A DNA stretch of 64,000 bases from Dickeya zeae NCPPB 2538 (GCF_000406165.1 NZ_CM001977.1:3507660-3571659); one strand, 5' to 3'. Counted from the stretch's first letter, positions 45,025 through 54,817 are shown. Notes: generated by a model not told the origin, from the sequence alone. A program made the numbers and translations.

Positions 45025-46167
45025 TCAGGCTATCGTCTGTGCCAGTTTGATGGTGGCGGCGATATTGCGCGCCGTCATACGCACATTGCTGGCGGCATTA
45101 TCCAACGCCTCCTCCAGCGAGCAAATGGTGTACAGCACGCTGAATACGGCATCGAGGCCATGATCGTGTACCACACCCACATCGGCCGTCAGGCTACCGG
45201 CAATGCCGATCACCGGTTTATGGTAGCGCTTGGCGACAGACGCCACGCCAATCGGCACTTTTCCGTGAATGGTCTGGCTATCGATGCGGCCTTCACCGGT
45301 GATGACCAACGATGCATCTTTGACCAGCTCATCCAGCCCCAGCGCCTCGGTCACAATCTCAATGCCCCGGCGCAACTCCGCGCCACAGAACGCCAGTAAC
45401 GCCGCGCCCATGCCACCGGCAGCACCGGCACCCGGCACCGGCTCGACATCGATATCCAGGTCATGACGGATAACGCCGGCATAGTGCTGCAATGCCTGAT
45501 CCAGCTGTTCTACCATCGCTTCGCTGGCACCTTTTTGCGGCCCGAACACCGCTGAAGCCCCTTGCTTGCCGGTCAGTGGATTGGTGACATCACACGCGAC
45601 TTCGAAACGACACTGCTGAATACGCGGGTCAAGCGAACGGGTATCAATGTACGCCAGCCGGGCCAGCTCCGCGCCACCAAAGCCGATCGGCTGCTTCGCG
45701 TCATCCAGCAATTGCGCGCCCAACGCCTGCACCATCCCCGCGCCGCCATCATTGGTGGCGCTGCCGCCGATACCAATAATGCAGTGACGCACACCGTGGT
45801 CCAGCGCGCTGCGAATCAACTCGCCGGTGCCATAGCTGGTGGTCAGCAGCGGATTGCGCAGATGCGGTGGCACCCGTTCCAGTCCACTGGCGGCCGCCAT
45901 CTCGATGAACGCCGTTTTTTCATCCCCTGACAGCCCAAAAAAGGCTTCGATATCATCGCCCAGCGGACCAGTGACGTTCACTCTGATGATTTTACCGCGG
46001 GTTGCCGCCACCATGGCCTCCACGGTTCCCTCTCCCCCATCGGCGACCGGCAGTTTCACATAGCTGGCGTCGGGGAACACTTCCCGAAAACCGGCCTCAA
46101 TCTGCGTCGCCACTTCCTGGGCGGATAAGCTCTCTTTGTAAGAATCCGGTGCGATAACTATTTTCAT
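45025..46167 (-). CDS. garK: Glycerate 2-kinase
   Basis: Phosphorylates D-glycerate to 2-phosphoglycerate, the last step of glucarate/galactarate breakdown (GlxK/GarK family). MKIVIAPDSYKESLSAQEVA starts the protein; GGEGTVEAMV near 45, GIGGSATNDGGAGMVQALG near 130 and GEGRIDSQT near 290 are family signatures. 380 aa against 381 in E. coli. Downstream gene of the garL-garR-garK line; 100 bases separate it from garR. Confidence 0.96.
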   Translation of the reverse strand: MKIVIAPDSYKESLSAQEVATQIEAGFREVFPDASYVKLPVADGGEGTVEAMVAATRGKIIRVNVTGPLGDDIEAFFGLSGDEKTAFIEMAAASGLERVPPHLRNPLLTTSYGTGELIRSALDHGVRHCIIGIGGSATNDGGAGMVQALGAQLLDDAKQPIGFGGAELARLAYIDTRSLDPRIQQCRFEVACDVTNPLTGKQGASAVFGPQKGASEAMVEQLDQALQHYAGVIRHDLDIDVEPVPGAGAAGGMGAALLAFCGAELRRGIEIVTEALGLDELVKDASLVITGEGRIDSQTIHGKVPIGVASVAKRYHKPVIGIAGSLTADVGVVHDHGLDAVFSVLYTICSLEEALDNAASNVRMTARNIAATIKLAQTIA

Positions 46168-46267
46168 AAACGACTCGCGTCATCAACTACCCGCGCTGCA
46201 GAACCGGCGCTAATCAAAATGTTCCGTCAACCAGGCGGCGCGCGTGATACCGACGCCGCCTTGTCGA

Positions 46268-47152
46268 CTACCGAGTGACTTCCACTTTCGCCAGCTTCTC
46301 ATAATAACGAGCCAGCGCACTGTGATCGGCACCGCCCAGATCATCGGCTTTCAGTGCCTGCATCATTTCCATCACAGCAGCGGTCAGCGGCAATTGCGCC
46401 CCAACGCCATGAGAGGTATCCAGCGCGTTCGCCAAATCTTTGATATGCAGATCGATGCGGAAACCGGGTTTGAAGTTGCGGTCCATGACCATGGGCGCTT
46501 TGGCATCCAGCACGGTACTGCCCGCCAGACCACCGCGAATCGCCTGATACACCAGGTCTGGATTGACGCCCGCTTTGGTTGCCAGCACCAGTGCTTCTGA
46601 CATGGCGGCGATATTCAGCGCCACAATGACCTGATTCGCCAGCTTGGTAACGTTACCGGCACCAATGTCACCGGTGTGTACCACTGAACCGGCCATCGCC
46701 TTCATCACGTCGTAGCAACGATCAAACACCGCTTTATCGCCGCCCACCATCACCGACAGCGTACCGTCGATCGCTTTCGGTTCACCGCCGCTGACCGGAG
46801 CATCCAGCATCTCGACGCCTTTTTCTGCCAGCGCTACGGCAATTTCACGGCTGGCCAACGGCGCGATAGAACTCATGTCGATAACGATAGCGCCTTTGCG
46901 TGCGCCTTCGATCACGCCGTTCTCACCCAGTACCACCTCTTTTACGTGAGGCGAGTTCGGCAGCATGGTAATGATGATATCGCTCTGCTCGGCGATGGCT
47001 TTCGGCGTTGCCGCCGCGCTAGCACCCGCTGCGGTCACTTCGGCAACGGCTTCACTATTTCTGTCCAGCACCACCAATGAATAACCCGCTTTAATCAGGT
47101 TTTTGCTCATCGGTTTGCCCATGATACCCAGTCCAATAAAACCAATTTTCAT
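46268..47152 (-). CDS. garR: Tartronate semialdehyde reductase
   Basis: Reduces tartronate semialdehyde to D-glycerate with NADH. Rossmann motif GFIGLGIMGKPM at residues 4-15; catalytic Lys lies in GNVTKLANQ near 171. DAPVSGGEPKAIDGTLSVMVGG is the family substrate loop. I chose ATG 47152 (MKIGFIG; 294 aa, as E. coli GarR); the frame is open to 47173. Lies between garL, which makes its substrate, and garK, which uses its product. Confidence 0.97.
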   Translation of the reverse strand: MKIGFIGLGIMGKPMSKNLIKAGYSLVVLDRNSEAVAEVTAAGASAAATPKAIAEQSDIIITMLPNSPHVKEVVLGENGVIEGARKGAIVIDMSSIAPLASREIAVALAEKGVEMLDAPVSGGEPKAIDGTLSVMVGGDKAVFDRCYDVMKAMAGSVVHTGDIGAGNVTKLANQVIVALNIAAMSEALVLATKAGVNPDLVYQAIRGGLAGSTVLDAKAPMVMDRNFKPGFRIDLHIKDLANALDTSHGVGAQLPLTAAVMEMMQALKADDLGGADHSALARYYEKLAKVEVTR

Positions 47153-47226
47153 TGCGATAACCTCGTTGTCCATTCAGTGACATGGTCAGATATGTTGACG
47201 GCCGATGCGGCCCTGATTAATCCGAA

Positions 47227-47997
47227 TTACTTTTTGAATTTGTCGCACAATGCCTGTGTGGCACCACGGAACACCCCCAGGTCGCTGCCAACGGCAACAA
47301 AACGGGCACCCCATTCCAGATAACGACGCGCGTCTGCTTCCACTGGCGCGAGAATACCGCTCGGTTTGCCGTGGGCGGCCGCACGCTCAAAAATGTGGCG
47401 AATGACTTTCTGCACTTCCGGGTGATTCGGCTGGCCCAGATACCCGAGTGCTGCCGACAGGTCACCGGGGCCGACGAAGATACCGTCCACACCATCGACG
47501 GCGGCAATCGCGTCCAGGTTGTCCACCCCTTCCTGTGTTTCTATCTGCACCAGCACGGTAATGTTGTCGTTAATGGTGGCAAAGTAGTCCGGCTCAGTGC
47601 CGTAAGCATTGCTGCGATGGCCGACCGATACACCACGAATCCCCGCAGGCGGGTAACGGGTTGATGCGACGGCACGAATGGCTTCTTCTTCGGTTTCCAC
47701 AAAAGGAATCAGGAAGTTGTAGAAACCGATATCCAGCAACCGTTTGATAATCACCGGTTCATTACAGGGCGGACGCACCACCGGCGCGCTGTGGCTGCCT
47801 TTGAGCGCCATCAGTTGCGGAATAAAGGTGTTGATGTCGTTCGGCGCGTGTTCGCCGTCCAGTACCAGCCAGTCAAACCCTGCCAGCCCCAATACCTCGG
47901 TGGAAATCGGATTAGCCAGCGCACACCAGCAACCGATCAGGGTATTGCCCTGACGTAAATCCTGGCGAAATTGGTTAGGCAACAGTGGCGTCTTCAT
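47227..47997 (-). CDS. garL: 2-dehydro-3-deoxyglucarate aldolase
   Basis: Splits 5-keto-4-deoxy-D-glucarate (and 2-keto-3-deoxyglucarate) to pyruvate and tartronate semialdehyde. Class II aldolase of the HpcH/HpaI family: LVLDGEHAPNDINTF (44-58) carries the catalytic His, and VQIETQEGVDNL and GIFVGPGDLSAALG provide metal- and phosphate-site residues. 256 aa, as E. coli GarL. Supplied by both GudD and GarD, encoded just upstream and at 52876. Confidence 0.97.
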   Translation of the reverse strand: MKTPLLPNQFRQDLRQGNTLIGCWCALANPISTEVLGLAGFDWLVLDGEHAPNDINTFIPQLMALKGSHSAPVVRPPCNEPVIIKRLLDIGFYNFLIPFVETEEEAIRAVASTRYPPAGIRGVSVGHRSNAYGTEPDYFATINDNITVLVQIETQEGVDNLDAIAAVDGVDGIFVGPGDLSAALGYLGQPNHPEVQKVIRHIFERAAAHGKPSGILAPVEADARRYLEWGARFVAVGSDLGVFRGATQALCDKFKK

Positions 47998-48083
47998 GTT
48001 TTGTCCTTACTCTTTACCGCGCCGCCCCGGATGAAGCGGCGCTCTTCATTAACAACCTACGATAATTAACGAACCGTGATGGA

Positions 48084-49424
48084 TTAACGGACCAGACAAG
48101 GACGTTTGTTATCGAACGTCCAGTTAGGGATCAGGTACTGCATGCCTACGGCGTCGTTACGTGCGCCTAATCCCATGTTTTTATACAGCTCATGGGCTTT
48201 CATGACCTGTTCCATATCCAGCTCGACACCCAGACCCGGTTTCTTCGGTACTTCCACCATGCCGCCGACAATCTGCAACGGTTCTTTGGTCAGGCGCTGG
48301 TTGCCCTCCTGCCAAATCCAGTGCGTATCAATAGCCGTAATACGGCCCGGCGCTGCCGCTGCCACGTGGGTGAACATCGCCAGTGAAATATCAAAGTGGT
48401 TATTGGAGTGAGAACCCCAGGTCAGGCCCCATTCATGGCACATCTGCGCCACACGCACGGATCCTTGCATGGTCCAGAAATGCGGATCCGCCAACGGGAT
48501 ATCCACAGATTGCAGGGAAATGGTGTGCCCCATCTGCCGCCAGTCGGTAGCGATCATGTTGGTAGCGGTAGGTAAACCGGTGGCGCGACGGAACTCTGCC
48601 ATCACTTCGCGACCGGAGAAACCCTGCTCGGCACCACACGGGTCTTCCGCGTAAGCCAGCACACCGCGTAGCTGTTTACCGAGGCGAATCGCCTCTTCCA
48701 GTGACCAGGCACCGTTCGGGTCGAGCGTAATACGTGCCTGCGGGAAGCGTTTAGCCAGCGCGGTTACCGCTTCGGCCTCTTCGCTACCGGCCAGCACGCC
48801 GCCTTTGAGTTTGAAATCGTTGAAGCCGTATTTCTCGTACGCGGCTTCCGCCAGACGCACCACCGTTTCCGGCGTCAGTGCTTCTTCGTGGCGCAGGCGA
48901 TACCAGTCACATTTGTCATTCGGCTGGCTCTGGTACGGCAGGTCGGTCTTGTTGCGATCGCCGATATAGAACAGGTAACCGAGCATTTCTACCGCGTCAC
49001 GCTGCTGACCGTCGCCCAGCAACGCTGCCACCGGTACATTCAGGAACTGCCCCAGCAGGTCCAGCATGGCGGCTTCGATACCGGTGACCACGTGAATGGT
49101 GGTACGCAGGTCGAAGGTTTGCAGGCCACGGCCGGAGGCATCGCGGTCGGCAAACTGGTTGCGTACCGCCGTCATCACGTTTTTGTATTCGCCTAACGTT
49201 TTACCCACCACCAGCGCCGCGGCGTCTTCCAGCGTCTGGCGGATCTTCTCGCCGCCCGGGATTTCCCCCACGCCGGTATGACCCGCGTTGTCATTGATGA
49301 TCACGATATTACGGGTGAAGTACGGCGCGTGCGCCCCGCTGAGGTTCAGCAACATGCTGTCGTGCCCGGCAACAGGGATCACCTGCATACTGGTAATAAC
49401 CGGGGTAGAACTTTGCGACGTCAT
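48084..49424 (-). CDS. gudD: Glucarate dehydratase
   Basis: Dehydrates D-glucarate (and L-idarate) to 5-keto-4-deoxyglucarate. Enolase superfamily: NDFKLKGGVLAG carries the KxK catalytic lysine, DPNGAWSLEEA, AEDPCGAEQGF and NMIATDW supply the metal ligands, and GSHSNNHFDIS the catalytic His (E. coli has HSDNHF here). 446 aa, identical in length to E. coli GudD. Precedes garL by 86 bases and follows its paralogue gudX by 15, so gudP-gudX-gudD-garL-garR-garK read as one line. Confidence 0.97.
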   Translation of the reverse strand: MTSQSSTPVITSMQVIPVAGHDSMLLNLSGAHAPYFTRNIVIINDNAGHTGVGEIPGGEKIRQTLEDAAALVVGKTLGEYKNVMTAVRNQFADRDASGRGLQTFDLRTTIHVVTGIEAAMLDLLGQFLNVPVAALLGDGQQRDAVEMLGYLFYIGDRNKTDLPYQSQPNDKCDWYRLRHEEALTPETVVRLAEAAYEKYGFNDFKLKGGVLAGSEEAEAVTALAKRFPQARITLDPNGAWSLEEAIRLGKQLRGVLAYAEDPCGAEQGFSGREVMAEFRRATGLPTATNMIATDWRQMGHTISLQSVDIPLADPHFWTMQGSVRVAQMCHEWGLTWGSHSNNHFDISLAMFTHVAAAAPGRITAIDTHWIWQEGNQRLTKEPLQIVGGMVEVPKKPGLGVELDMEQVMKAHELYKNMGLGARNDAVGMQYLIPNWTFDNKRPCLVR

Positions 49425-49439
49425 GGTAATTTCCTTCTG

Positions 49440-50801
49440 TTAAAACGTAGAATTCTTGGGTAACTCGCGTCCGAATACCGGGCGTTTGCGATCAAATTTC
49501 CAGCCGGGGATCAGGTACTGCATCGCCGCCGCGTCATTACGCGCACCGCTCGGCAGTTTTTTATGCAGCTCATGAGCTTTCATCACCTGCGCCATATCCA
49601 GCTCAATGCCCAGGCCTGGACGGTCCGGCACCTTAATTTTGCCATTAATGATTTGCAGCGGCTCTTTGGTCAGGTGCTGGCCTTCCTGCCAGATCCAGTG
49701 GGTGTCGATAGCGGTCGGTTTGCCCGGCACCGCCGCCCCCACATGGGTAAACATCGCCAGCGAAATATCGAAGTGGTTATTGGAGTGACAACCCCAGGTC
49801 AGCCCCCACTCGTCACACAGTTGTGCAACCCGTACCGCACCGTGCATGGTCCAGAAGTGCGGGTCTGCCAGCGGGATATCTACCGCCTGCAACATCACCG
49901 CGTGGCTCATCTCACGCCAGTTGGTCGCAATCATGTTGGTCGCGACCGGCAGCCCAGTGGCACGACGGAACTCCGCCATCACTTCACGGCCGGAGAAACC
50001 TTGCTCCGCACCGCAGGGGTCTTCTGCGTAGGTCAGCACATCATTGAGGCCTTTGCACAAACCTATCGCTTCATCAAGCAGCCAGGCACCGTTCGGGTCT
50101 ACCGTGATACGGGCATCGGGGAAGCGCTTTTTCAATGCCTTCACGGCGTCGATTTCCAGCTCGCCCGGCAGTACGCCACCTTTTAGTTTGAAGTCTTTGA
50201 AACCGTAACGATCGGCCGCCGCTTCCGCTAACCGCACCACCGATGCGCTGTCCATCGCCTGCTGATGGCGCAGGTGATACCACGGGTGTTTACCCTGTTC
50301 GCCTGCCAGATAGGGCAAATCGGTTTTAGTGCGATCACCGATATAGAACAGGTAACCCAGCACGGTGACTTCGTCGCGCTGTTTACCCGGCCCCAACAAT
50401 TCGGCGACAGGCACATTCAGGTGCTGCCCCAACAGGTCCAGCAGGGCGGCTTCCAGTGCGGCGACAGCGTTGACCCGCAGTTCGAACGTCCAGGCGCCTT
50501 TGCCGAACGAGTCGAAATCCGAAGACTGGTTGCCTTTGTGAACCTGATGCACCAGGTGGTTCATACGTGCAACCTGTGCCCCCACGACCTGTGATGTCAT
50601 CGCCGTCAGCGTGTTGTAAATCACCTCGCCGCCGGGTGCTTCACCAACGCCGGTGTGACCGGCGTTGTCTTTGAGAATCACGATATTGCGGGTGAAATAG
50701 GCCCCGTGAGCACCGCCAATATTGAGTAACATGCTGTCATAGCCCGCAACGGGGATGACGGTCATCTCGGTAATAACAGGGGTATCTTGCGTACTGCTCA
50801 T
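49440..50801 (-). CDS. gudX: Glucarate dehydratase-related protein
   Basis: Paralogue of GudD in the enolase superfamily. It keeps the KxK lysine (DFKLKGGVLPG), metal-ligand stretches (DPNGAWLLDEA, AEDPCGAEQGF, NMIATNW) and the His (GCHSNNHFDIS). GudX proteins are known to have weaker glucarate dehydratase activity and unclear role. I chose ATG 50801 (453 aa; MSSTQDTPVITEM); a codon at 50822 overlaps gudP. It differs from GudD in the capping domain (for example the QVHKGNQSSDFDSFGKGAW segment), which sets specificity. Confidence 0.94.
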   Translation of the reverse strand: MSSTQDTPVITEMTVIPVAGYDSMLLNIGGAHGAYFTRNIVILKDNAGHTGVGEAPGGEVIYNTLTAMTSQVVGAQVARMNHLVHQVHKGNQSSDFDSFGKGAWTFELRVNAVAALEAALLDLLGQHLNVPVAELLGPGKQRDEVTVLGYLFYIGDRTKTDLPYLAGEQGKHPWYHLRHQQAMDSASVVRLAEAAADRYGFKDFKLKGGVLPGELEIDAVKALKKRFPDARITVDPNGAWLLDEAIGLCKGLNDVLTYAEDPCGAEQGFSGREVMAEFRRATGLPVATNMIATNWREMSHAVMLQAVDIPLADPHFWTMHGAVRVAQLCDEWGLTWGCHSNNHFDISLAMFTHVGAAVPGKPTAIDTHWIWQEGQHLTKEPLQIINGKIKVPDRPGLGIELDMAQVMKAHELHKKLPSGARNDAAAMQYLIPGWKFDRKRPVFGRELPKNSTF

Positions 50802-50821
50802 TTTCTCGTCCTTACCCGGCA

Positions 50822-52174
50822 TCAGTGGGGTTTATAAGGTTTCAGTTCGATACGTTTGATGTCCTGCACAATGAATAGGAAGCTCAGAATCGCCACCAAC
50901 GCATGGATACCGACGTAGATCAGGCCGCCGTTGAACGAGCCGGTACTGCCAACGATATAACCGATGGCAATCGGCGTAACGATGCCGGAGATATTGCCGA
51001 ACATGTTGAACAGGCCACCGCTCAGACCACTGATTTCCTTCGGTGCCGTATCCGCCATCACCGCCCAGCCCAGCGCGCCGATGCCTTTGCCGAAAAACGC
51101 CGCGGCCATCACCGCGATCACTACCCATTCCGTAGTGACGTAGTTACAAATCACCATCGACATGGAGAGCATCATACCCAGCACGATCGGCGTTTTGCGG
51201 GCGAGGGTCAGCGATTGGGTGCGACGCATCAGGTAATCGGAAATTACGCCGCCCAGCACGCCGCCGACAAACCCGCAAATGGCCGGTATTGATGCCACAA
51301 ACCCGGCTTTTAAAATCGACATGCCGCGAGCCTGAACCAGATACACCGGAAACCAGGTAATAAAGAAATAAGTCAGCGCATTGATGCAATATTGGCCAAG
51401 ATAGACGCCCATCATCATGCGGGAGGTCAGTAATTGTTTAATCTGGTGCCACTTCTCACCGCGAGCGACGTCTTTTTTCGCGGCTGACGCATCCATGTTG
51501 ATCAGTGCGCCACCCGCTTCGATGTATTCCAGCTCGGCTTTATTCACACCCGGGTGATCTTTCGGGTCATGAATCACTTTCAGCCACAGGAAACTGATAA
51601 CCATACCCAGGCCGCCCATGAACCAGAACACGTGCGCCCAGCCCACTTCATGCGTCAGCCAGCCCATGATGGGGGCGAAGATAACGGTGGCGAAATACTG
51701 CGCGGAGTTGAAGATGGCGACAGCGGTACCACGTTCTTGCGCCGGGAACCAGGCCGCCACAATACGGCTGTTACCAGGGAAAGACGGGGATTCACACAGC
51801 CCCACCATGAAGCGCAACATAAACAGGGAAATGACGATGGCCGAGCCGTGGAAGAGATCCACAAACCCTTGCAGCAGGGTAAACAGCGACCAGGTGAAAA
51901 TACTCCAGAAGTAAACCCGCTTTGAACCAAAACGGTCCAGCAGCCAGCCGCCGGGGATTTGACCTATGACATAAGCCCAGGAGAACGCGGAGAAGATATA
52001 GCCCATGCCAACGGCATCAAGACCAATTTCTTTGGACATGGCGGAACCGGCGATAGAAATCGTGGCTCGGTCGCCATAGTTGAATGACGTGACAATGAAC
52101 AGCATCACGACAATCCAGTAACGGGCGTTGGTTTTCTTTTGTAGTACGCCTGCTGCTGTGCTGACGGTATTCAT
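50822..52174 (-). CDS. gudP: Glucarate/galactarate MFS transporter
   Basis: Proton symporter of the anion:cation symporter branch of the MFS, importing glucarate and possibly galactarate. About 12 transmembrane segments; NYGDRATISIAGSAMSKE (33-50) and the GWLLDRFGSKRVYFWS loop (77-92) are typical. 450 aa, as in E. coli. First gene of the minus-strand gud/gar line; divergent from garD. Confidence 0.96.
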   Translation of the reverse strand: MNTVSTAAGVLQKKTNARYWIVVMLFIVTSFNYGDRATISIAGSAMSKEIGLDAVGMGYIFSAFSWAYVIGQIPGGWLLDRFGSKRVYFWSIFTWSLFTLLQGFVDLFHGSAIVISLFMLRFMVGLCESPSFPGNSRIVAAWFPAQERGTAVAIFNSAQYFATVIFAPIMGWLTHEVGWAHVFWFMGGLGMVISFLWLKVIHDPKDHPGVNKAELEYIEAGGALINMDASAAKKDVARGEKWHQIKQLLTSRMMMGVYLGQYCINALTYFFITWFPVYLVQARGMSILKAGFVASIPAICGFVGGVLGGVISDYLMRRTQSLTLARKTPIVLGMMLSMSMVICNYVTTEWVVIAVMAAAFFGKGIGALGWAVMADTAPKEISGLSGGLFNMFGNISGIVTPIAIGYIVGSTGSFNGGLIYVGIHALVAILSFLFIVQDIKRIELKPYKPH

Positions 52175-52875
52175 GATGAACTCCTACTTTCAGATAGCGG
52201 TTAGCTCATTCATTCCGAATAACAACACAATGTAGGGTTGAGTTACCAGAATGAAATCAAGAGTCGGTAATGGTTTGAAACCTGAGCAAAGGAAAAACAG
52301 AACAGCAAAAATAAACCACGGACCTCTTAGACTTCTGGAAACGATTATAAAGGGCGGTACCGAGCACCTCACTGGACAGGCGCACAACAATCACCACAAT
52401 ATCCAAAATGGATTATGGCAATCGCCCAAGCCATTGGGAGTCATTTCACGAAAACACCGTTTTTTGTCATCGCAGTCACAAAACACGACGGTCAGAATAA
52501 GGAGGGAATCAGAGACTATCCCAGTAGGCATTATTGGCGCTGCCAGTTTGGACTCGGGAAGCCGCGGAGAACCCGGAGCGTACACGGAGTACGTGAGGAG
52601 TTCGGGCACTGCCCAGGCCAAAATGGCCGGTGAAATAGCCCTAATGGGATAGTCGCTACATCAATGGACGAAATAATGTGACAGGTCTCACTGCCTATTG
52701 TTTCTTCGCCCGAGAAATTAAGCACAACACGTCGGGATGTCAGTCAATTGCATAATGCATGATGGTGGAAAGCTCACCTATACTGATGCCGAGCAAAGTT
52801 ATTATTAGCAGCAACAGTGAACATAAACCGCGCGTTATAACTATAACCAGTTGATAATTCATGAAGGTTAGCGCC
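52175..52875. other. gudP-garD divergent regulatory region
   Basis: About 700 bases with no convincing gene. Both flanking units are expected to be activated by CdaR (SdaR) in response to glucarate or galactarate, but I cannot place its sites. The region contains a MITE-like element at 52514-52654. An open frame at 52251-52652 runs through that element and looks spurious. Confidence 0.6.
52514..52654. mobile_element. MITE-like element with 15-bp terminal inverted repeats
   Basis: The 141-bp element begins GACTATCCCAGTAGG and ends CCTAATGGGATAGTC; these ends are inverted copies differing at one base. The interior is GC-rich (GCCGCGGAGAACCCGGAGCG and GTACGTGAGGAG are visible) and encodes nothing. 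No target-site duplication is evident. I recall similar intergenic sequences in soft-rot enterobacteria, but could not check. No second copy exists in this window. Confidence 0.75.
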
Positions 52876-54450
52876 ATGTCAGAGAATACAACAACGGGTG
52901 TGGACAGTGAGCGGCCGCTTTATATCAAGGTCCATGAGTCTGACAATGTCGCCATTGTCGTCAACAATAATGGCCTGAAAGCCGGTACCCAGTTCAGCTG
53001 TGGTCTGGAATTGAAAGAACATATACCGCAAGGCCACAAGGTTGCGTTAGGCGATATCGCCCAAGGGGCTCCGATCGTTCGTTACGGCGAAATCATCGGC
53101 TATGCCCTCAGGGATATCGCCCGTGGCAGTTGGATAGACGAATCGCTAGTGGAATTACCCAGCGCGCCAGCGCTGGAGACACTGCCGCTGGCAACGAAAG
53201 TTCCGCCTGCACTGCCGCCGCTGGAGGGTTTTACCTTCCAGGGCTACCGTAACCCGGACGGTAGCGTCGGTACCAAGAACCTGCTTGGGATTACCACCAG
53301 CGTTCACTGCGTCGCCGGTGTGGTGGACTATGTCGTCAATCTGATAGAGCGTGATTTACTGCCCCGCTACCCTAACGTCGACGGCGTCGTGGCGTTGAAC
53401 CATCTGTACGGCTGCGGTGTGGCGATCAATGCCCCAGCGGCAGTGGTGCCCATTCGCACTATTCATAATCTGGCGTTAAACCCGAATTTCGGTGGCGAAG
53501 TACTGGTCGTCGGGCTGGGTTGCGAAAAACTGCAGCCGGAACGACTGCTGCAAGGCACACCGGATGTGCAGGCGATTTCGCTCGATGAAACCAGTATTGT
53601 GCGATTACAGGATGAACACCATGTCGGTTTCAAATCGATGGTGGACGATATCCTGTCCATGGCGGATAAACACTTGCAACAGCTCAACCGTCGTCAACGT
53701 GAAACCGTACCGGCCTCTGAACTGGTGGTTGGTATGCAGTGCGGCGGTAGCGACGCGTTTTCCGGCGTGACCGCCAATCCGGCAGTAGGGTTCGCCTCTG
53801 ATCTGCTGGTGCGCTGCGGTGCCACGGTGATGTTTTCCGAAGTTACCGAAGTGCGCGACGCCATCCATCTGCTGACGCCACGGGCCATCAACGAAGAAGT
53901 CGGTAAACGACTGCTGGAAGAAATGGCCTGGTATGACGATTATCTGGACAGCGGTAAAACCGACCGCAGCGCCAACCCATCGCCCGGTAACAAAAAAGGC
54001 GGCCTGGCCAATGTGGTGGAAAAAGCGCTGGGGTCTATCGCTAAATCCGGCACCAGCGCGATTGTGGAAGTACTATCGCCGGGCCAACGCCCGACTAAAC
54101 GTGGTCTGATTTACGCTGCCACCCCCGCCAGCGACTTCGTCTGTGGTACGCAGCAGTTGGCTTCCGGTATCACGGTGCAGGTCTTTACCACCGGGCGCGG
54201 CACGCCTTACGGACTCAAAGCCGTACCGGTTATCAAGATGGCGACTCGCTCAGCGTTGGCAGAACGCTGGCATGACCTGATGGATATTAACGCCGGTACT
54301 ATTGCGACGGGTGAGGCCACTATTGAGGATGTGGGCTGGCAGCTGTTCCACTTTATTTTGGATATTGCCAGCGGCAGGAAAAAAACCTGGTCTGATCAAT
54401 GGGGTCTGCATAATGCCCTGTCGGTGTTTAACCCGGCTCCGGTTACCTGA
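52876..54450 (+). CDS. garD: Galactarate dehydratase
   Basis: Dehydrates meso-galactarate to 5-keto-4-deoxyglucarate, which GarL cleaves. UxaA-family enzyme: an N-terminal SAF-like domain (about 12-90, KVHESDNVAIVVNNNGLKAG) and a catalytic domain with NLLGITTSVHCVAGVVDYV, GLGCEKLQPERLL, GMQCGGSDAFSGVTANPA and NPSPGNKKGGLANVVEKALGS. I chose ATG 52876 with GAAGG upstream (524 aa; E. coli 523); an ATG at 52861 is in frame. Divergent from gudP and followed by a terminator. Confidence 0.97.
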   Translation: MSENTTTGVDSERPLYIKVHESDNVAIVVNNNGLKAGTQFSCGLELKEHIPQGHKVALGDIAQGAPIVRYGEIIGYALRDIARGSWIDESLVELPSAPALETLPLATKVPPALPPLEGFTFQGYRNPDGSVGTKNLLGITTSVHCVAGVVDYVVNLIERDLLPRYPNVDGVVALNHLYGCGVAINAPAAVVPIRTIHNLALNPNFGGEVLVVGLGCEKLQPERLLQGTPDVQAISLDETSIVRLQDEHHVGFKSMVDDILSMADKHLQQLNRRQRETVPASELVVGMQCGGSDAFSGVTANPAVGFASDLLVRCGATVMFSEVTEVRDAIHLLTPRAINEEVGKRLLEEMAWYDDYLDSGKTDRSANPSPGNKKGGLANVVEKALGSIAKSGTSAIVEVLSPGQRPTKRGLIYAATPASDFVCGTQQLASGITVQVFTTGRGTPYGLKAVPVIKMATRSALAERWHDLMDINAGTIATGEATIEDVGWQLFHFILDIASGRKKTWSDQWGLHNALSVFNPAPVT

Positions 54451-54475
54451 TACGCACCATCATGCCATCAACGCC

Positions 54476-54510
54476 CATCCCCCCAGATGCCTTATCTGGG
54501 GGGATGATTT
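54476..54510 (+). terminator. garD intrinsic terminator
   Basis: Perfect 13-bp arms CATCCCCCCAGAT and ATCTGGGGGGATG around GCCTT, then ATTTAAG. It starts 25 bases after the garD stop. The U-tract is short but the stem is very strong. Confidence 0.82.
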
Positions 54511-54782
54511 AAGCACGCCAAAAGCAGGCAGCACCCTGAAATTAATTTATTGTGTCAATTACGTGAATTATTCTCGAAAGAAAATAACGCCACATATTTT
54601 CCCCCGGCCCACCATCAATACCCCTAAATAAGTAATGCAATCTTACTCCATTTCAGGAGGACTGTTTTCGTGACTCATGTTAATAAAACGTTTTTATTGT
54701 GATGTCGTCTTTAAGAAAAAATCGATCAACATTTAATAAACACAAAGAAGATAAAAAAAGTGCTGTTCAAAAAATGATTTCA
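54511..54782. other. AT-rich gene-poor stretch after garD
   Basis: No gene recognised. A strong Shine-Dalgarno-like AGGAGG (54655-54660) precedes a GTG that opens only ten codons (GTG at 54670), too little to call a gene; it could be the relic of a lost gene start. Confidence 0.4.
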
Positions 54783-54812
54783 TTGACAACACAAAGACCC
54801 AAAGCATAAATT
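54783..54812 (+). promoter_or_regulatory. Candidate sigma-70 promoter of a small RNA
   Basis: Exact consensus -35 TTGACA (54783-54788). The -10 is either CATAAA (54805-54810, 16-base spacer) or TAAATT (54807-54812, 18-base spacer), each four of six matches. Start of transcription would fall near 54818. Confidence 0.5.
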
Positions 54813-54817
54813 CCTTC

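Noticed and set aside
52251..52652. 133-aa plus-strand open frame between gudP and garD
   Set aside because: Half of it is the MITE-like element and its composition is not protein-like.
54670..54702. Ten-codon frame (GTG start) with strong AGGAGG after garD
   Set aside because: Too short to call a gene without conservation data; might be a relic or leader peptide, but nothing supports a function.
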